A stretch of 5,014 nt of DNA. It comes from Candidatus Heimdallarchaeota archaeon (GTDB taxonomy: Archaea; Asgardarchaeota; Njordarchaeia; Njordarchaeales; JAMOTR01). The notes under the pieces were generated by a model. It had not been told where the DNA came from and did not search any database. It saw only the letters and a program-made list of their open reading frames with translations. The translations under genes and the position numbers were made by a program. The DNA lies in assembly GCA_027068385.1 (NCBI GenBank), contig JAMOTR010000060.1, forward strand, positions 1-5,014, read 5' to 3'. Positions 4,305 to 5,014 of the stretch are shown in pieces. The first letter of the stretch is position 1, and each line of letters starts with the position of its first letter.

Positions 4305-5014
4305 ACCTCTCCTTGTTCCCTTTTATCGTAGCGTCTAATCCCATTTTTGCTATAGTTCCGTCCGAGGAGGGGTCGAGCGTGGATCCCGACGCTCCGGGTA
4401 TTATCACTAGATCCCTATCCGCTCTAAAGCGCGTAGCTATCGACCGCTCTACTTGATTAGAGTCGTACACGTCTATGTCTTCGTCTACTACGACCACATG
4501 CTTTAAGGACGGATGCCCAGTAAAGGCCGCGAGTATCGCGTTCTTACCATCCCCTTCTCTCCTCTTCTTTATTGATATCACCGCATGTAACCGCGAGCCT
4601 CCGCCCGGGGTAAGATACACGGCCTTTACGGGAACTACCCTAGATACCGTCTCGTATATCGAGCACTCGCGCGGGAATCCCATGAGTATCCTATGTTCTT
4701 CTCCTCCGGGTAACAGCGCGTGTAATATGTAATCGGGCCTTACATATACATCCAGGAAATCCACGCGATAACCAGGGCGCGGCTTATCGTAGAGCCTTAA
4801 TATATCTAGGAACGGACCTTCAGGCTCTGAGGGTTCTACGTGTATGCGGACCCTCATGATTATCTCGGCCAAGGGAACAGGGAACCCACAAGCGTCTACC
4901 ACGGTAATCTCTTTATGGAAGAGCTTATGGGCTAACGCGTTCGCGACGGTAAGCTCATAAACGCCATAAGGAGGGGTAGAAGCGGAGGCTAGAGCTACTA
5001 TAGGGTGCACGCCT
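4285..5014 (-). CDS. UbiD-family decarboxylase, C-terminal part (runs off the right edge); probably anhydromevalonate phosphate decarboxylase
   Basis: The minus-strand frame is open to the window edge, so the N-terminus is missing; the GTG at 5010 is probably internal. Family hallmarks of the prFMN-dependent UbiD decarboxylases are clear: EGPFLDI, YILHALLPGGEEHRILMGFPRE with the glutamate in the position of the catalytic acid, VYLTPGGGSRLHAVISIKK, GDGKNAILAAFTGHPSLKHVVVVDEDIDVYD, ATRFRADRDLVIIPGASGSTLDPS and a terminal KMGLDAT. The GDGKNAI and HPSLKHVVVVD segments resemble the archaeal subgroup. In archaea with the modified mevalonate pathway a UbiD homologue decarboxylates trans-anhydromevalonate 5-phosphate on the way to isopentenyl phosphate; assigning this role is inference from family and lineage, and another UbiD substrate cannot be excluded. 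One change stands out: the usual GPF-(V/G)-(D/E)-x-TGxY site reads GPFLDILRLYD. It is convergent with the kinase and overlaps its last 20 bp. Confidence 0.88.
   Translation of the reverse strand, partial: GVHPIVALASASTPPYGVYELTVANALAHKLFHKEITVVDACGFPVPLAEIIMRVRIHVEPSEPEGPFLDILRLYDKPRPGYRVDFLDVYVRPDYILHALLPGGEEHRILMGFPRECSIYETVSRVVPVKAVYLTPGGGSRLHAVISIKKRREGDGKNAILAAFTGHPSLKHVVVVDEDIDVYDSNQVERSIATRFRADRDLVIIPGASGSTLDPSSDGTIAKMGLDATIKGNKERFIGERR
4306..4325 (+). terminator. Possible pyrimidine-tract terminator after the kinase gene
   Basis: Directly after the kinase stop codon lies a run of C and T ending in CCCTTTTAT. Archaeal termination often uses T-rich stretches without a hairpin. It is short and lies inside the antisense UbiD gene, so the call is weak. 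Confidence 0.22.

Noticed and set aside
4475..4732. An 85-codon plus-strand frame inside the UbiD gene
   Set aside because: It is antisense to conserved UbiD motifs and has no domain, promoter or ribosome binding site of its own.
1..5014. CRISPR repeats, insertion sequences, tRNA genes or a prophage
   Set aside because: Reading both strands I found no spaced direct repeats, terminal inverted repeats, transposase motifs, tRNA T-loop signature or phage genes; nearly every base falls in a recognised coding frame.

Overview
The window looks like chromosomal DNA from a thermophilic archaeon, most likely a crenarchaeote (Thermoproteota). The evidence is an archaeal translation initiation factor aIF2 beta, an archaeal-type phosphoglycerate kinase, an archaeal-type UbiD decarboxylase, a stand-alone RAM (Lrp/AsnC effector) protein, very tight gene packing, and start sites that fit leaderless transcripts. 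I cannot fix the genus. No RNA gene, mobile element or CRISPR array is visible.

Layout. Positions 1-2356 form a minus-strand cluster read right to left: an HD-domain phosphohydrolase (start 2356), a small RAM-domain protein (1806-1564) lying wholly inside the 3' part of the HD reading frame, a ten-helix EamA/DMT-like transporter with a RAM domain fused to its C-terminus (1540-245), and an unrecognised gene (start 348) that runs off the left edge. A 41-bp divergent promoter region (2357-2397) separates this from a plus-strand cluster: a 68-residue zinc-ribbon protein (2398-2604), aIF2 beta (2633-3157) and phosphoglycerate kinase (3099-4304). A minus-strand UbiD-family gene (4285-5014) enters from the right edge and converges on the kinase with a 20-bp overlap. 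There is no gene-free stretch over 300 bases.

How the genes may work together. The minus-strand cluster puts two related RAM domains side by side, one free and one attached to a membrane transporter. RAM domains bind amino acids and related small molecules, so the inference is a transporter gated or tuned by an intracellular ligand, with the free RAM protein as a possible partner. The HD enzyme, of a family that acts on nucleotides, may be an operon companion only. The plus-strand cluster is housekeeping: translation initiation and central carbon metabolism. The UbiD protein probably belongs to the archaeal mevalonate route to isoprenoid lipids.

The main oddity is structural. At three same-strand junctions (HD to RAM, transporter to left-edge gene, aIF2 beta to kinase) the upstream frame does not stop at the expected place but runs on, out of frame, over the next gene. 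A stop codon in another frame sits at each downstream start. Either this genome tolerates long 3' overprinting or the assembly carries indels or lost stops at these points.
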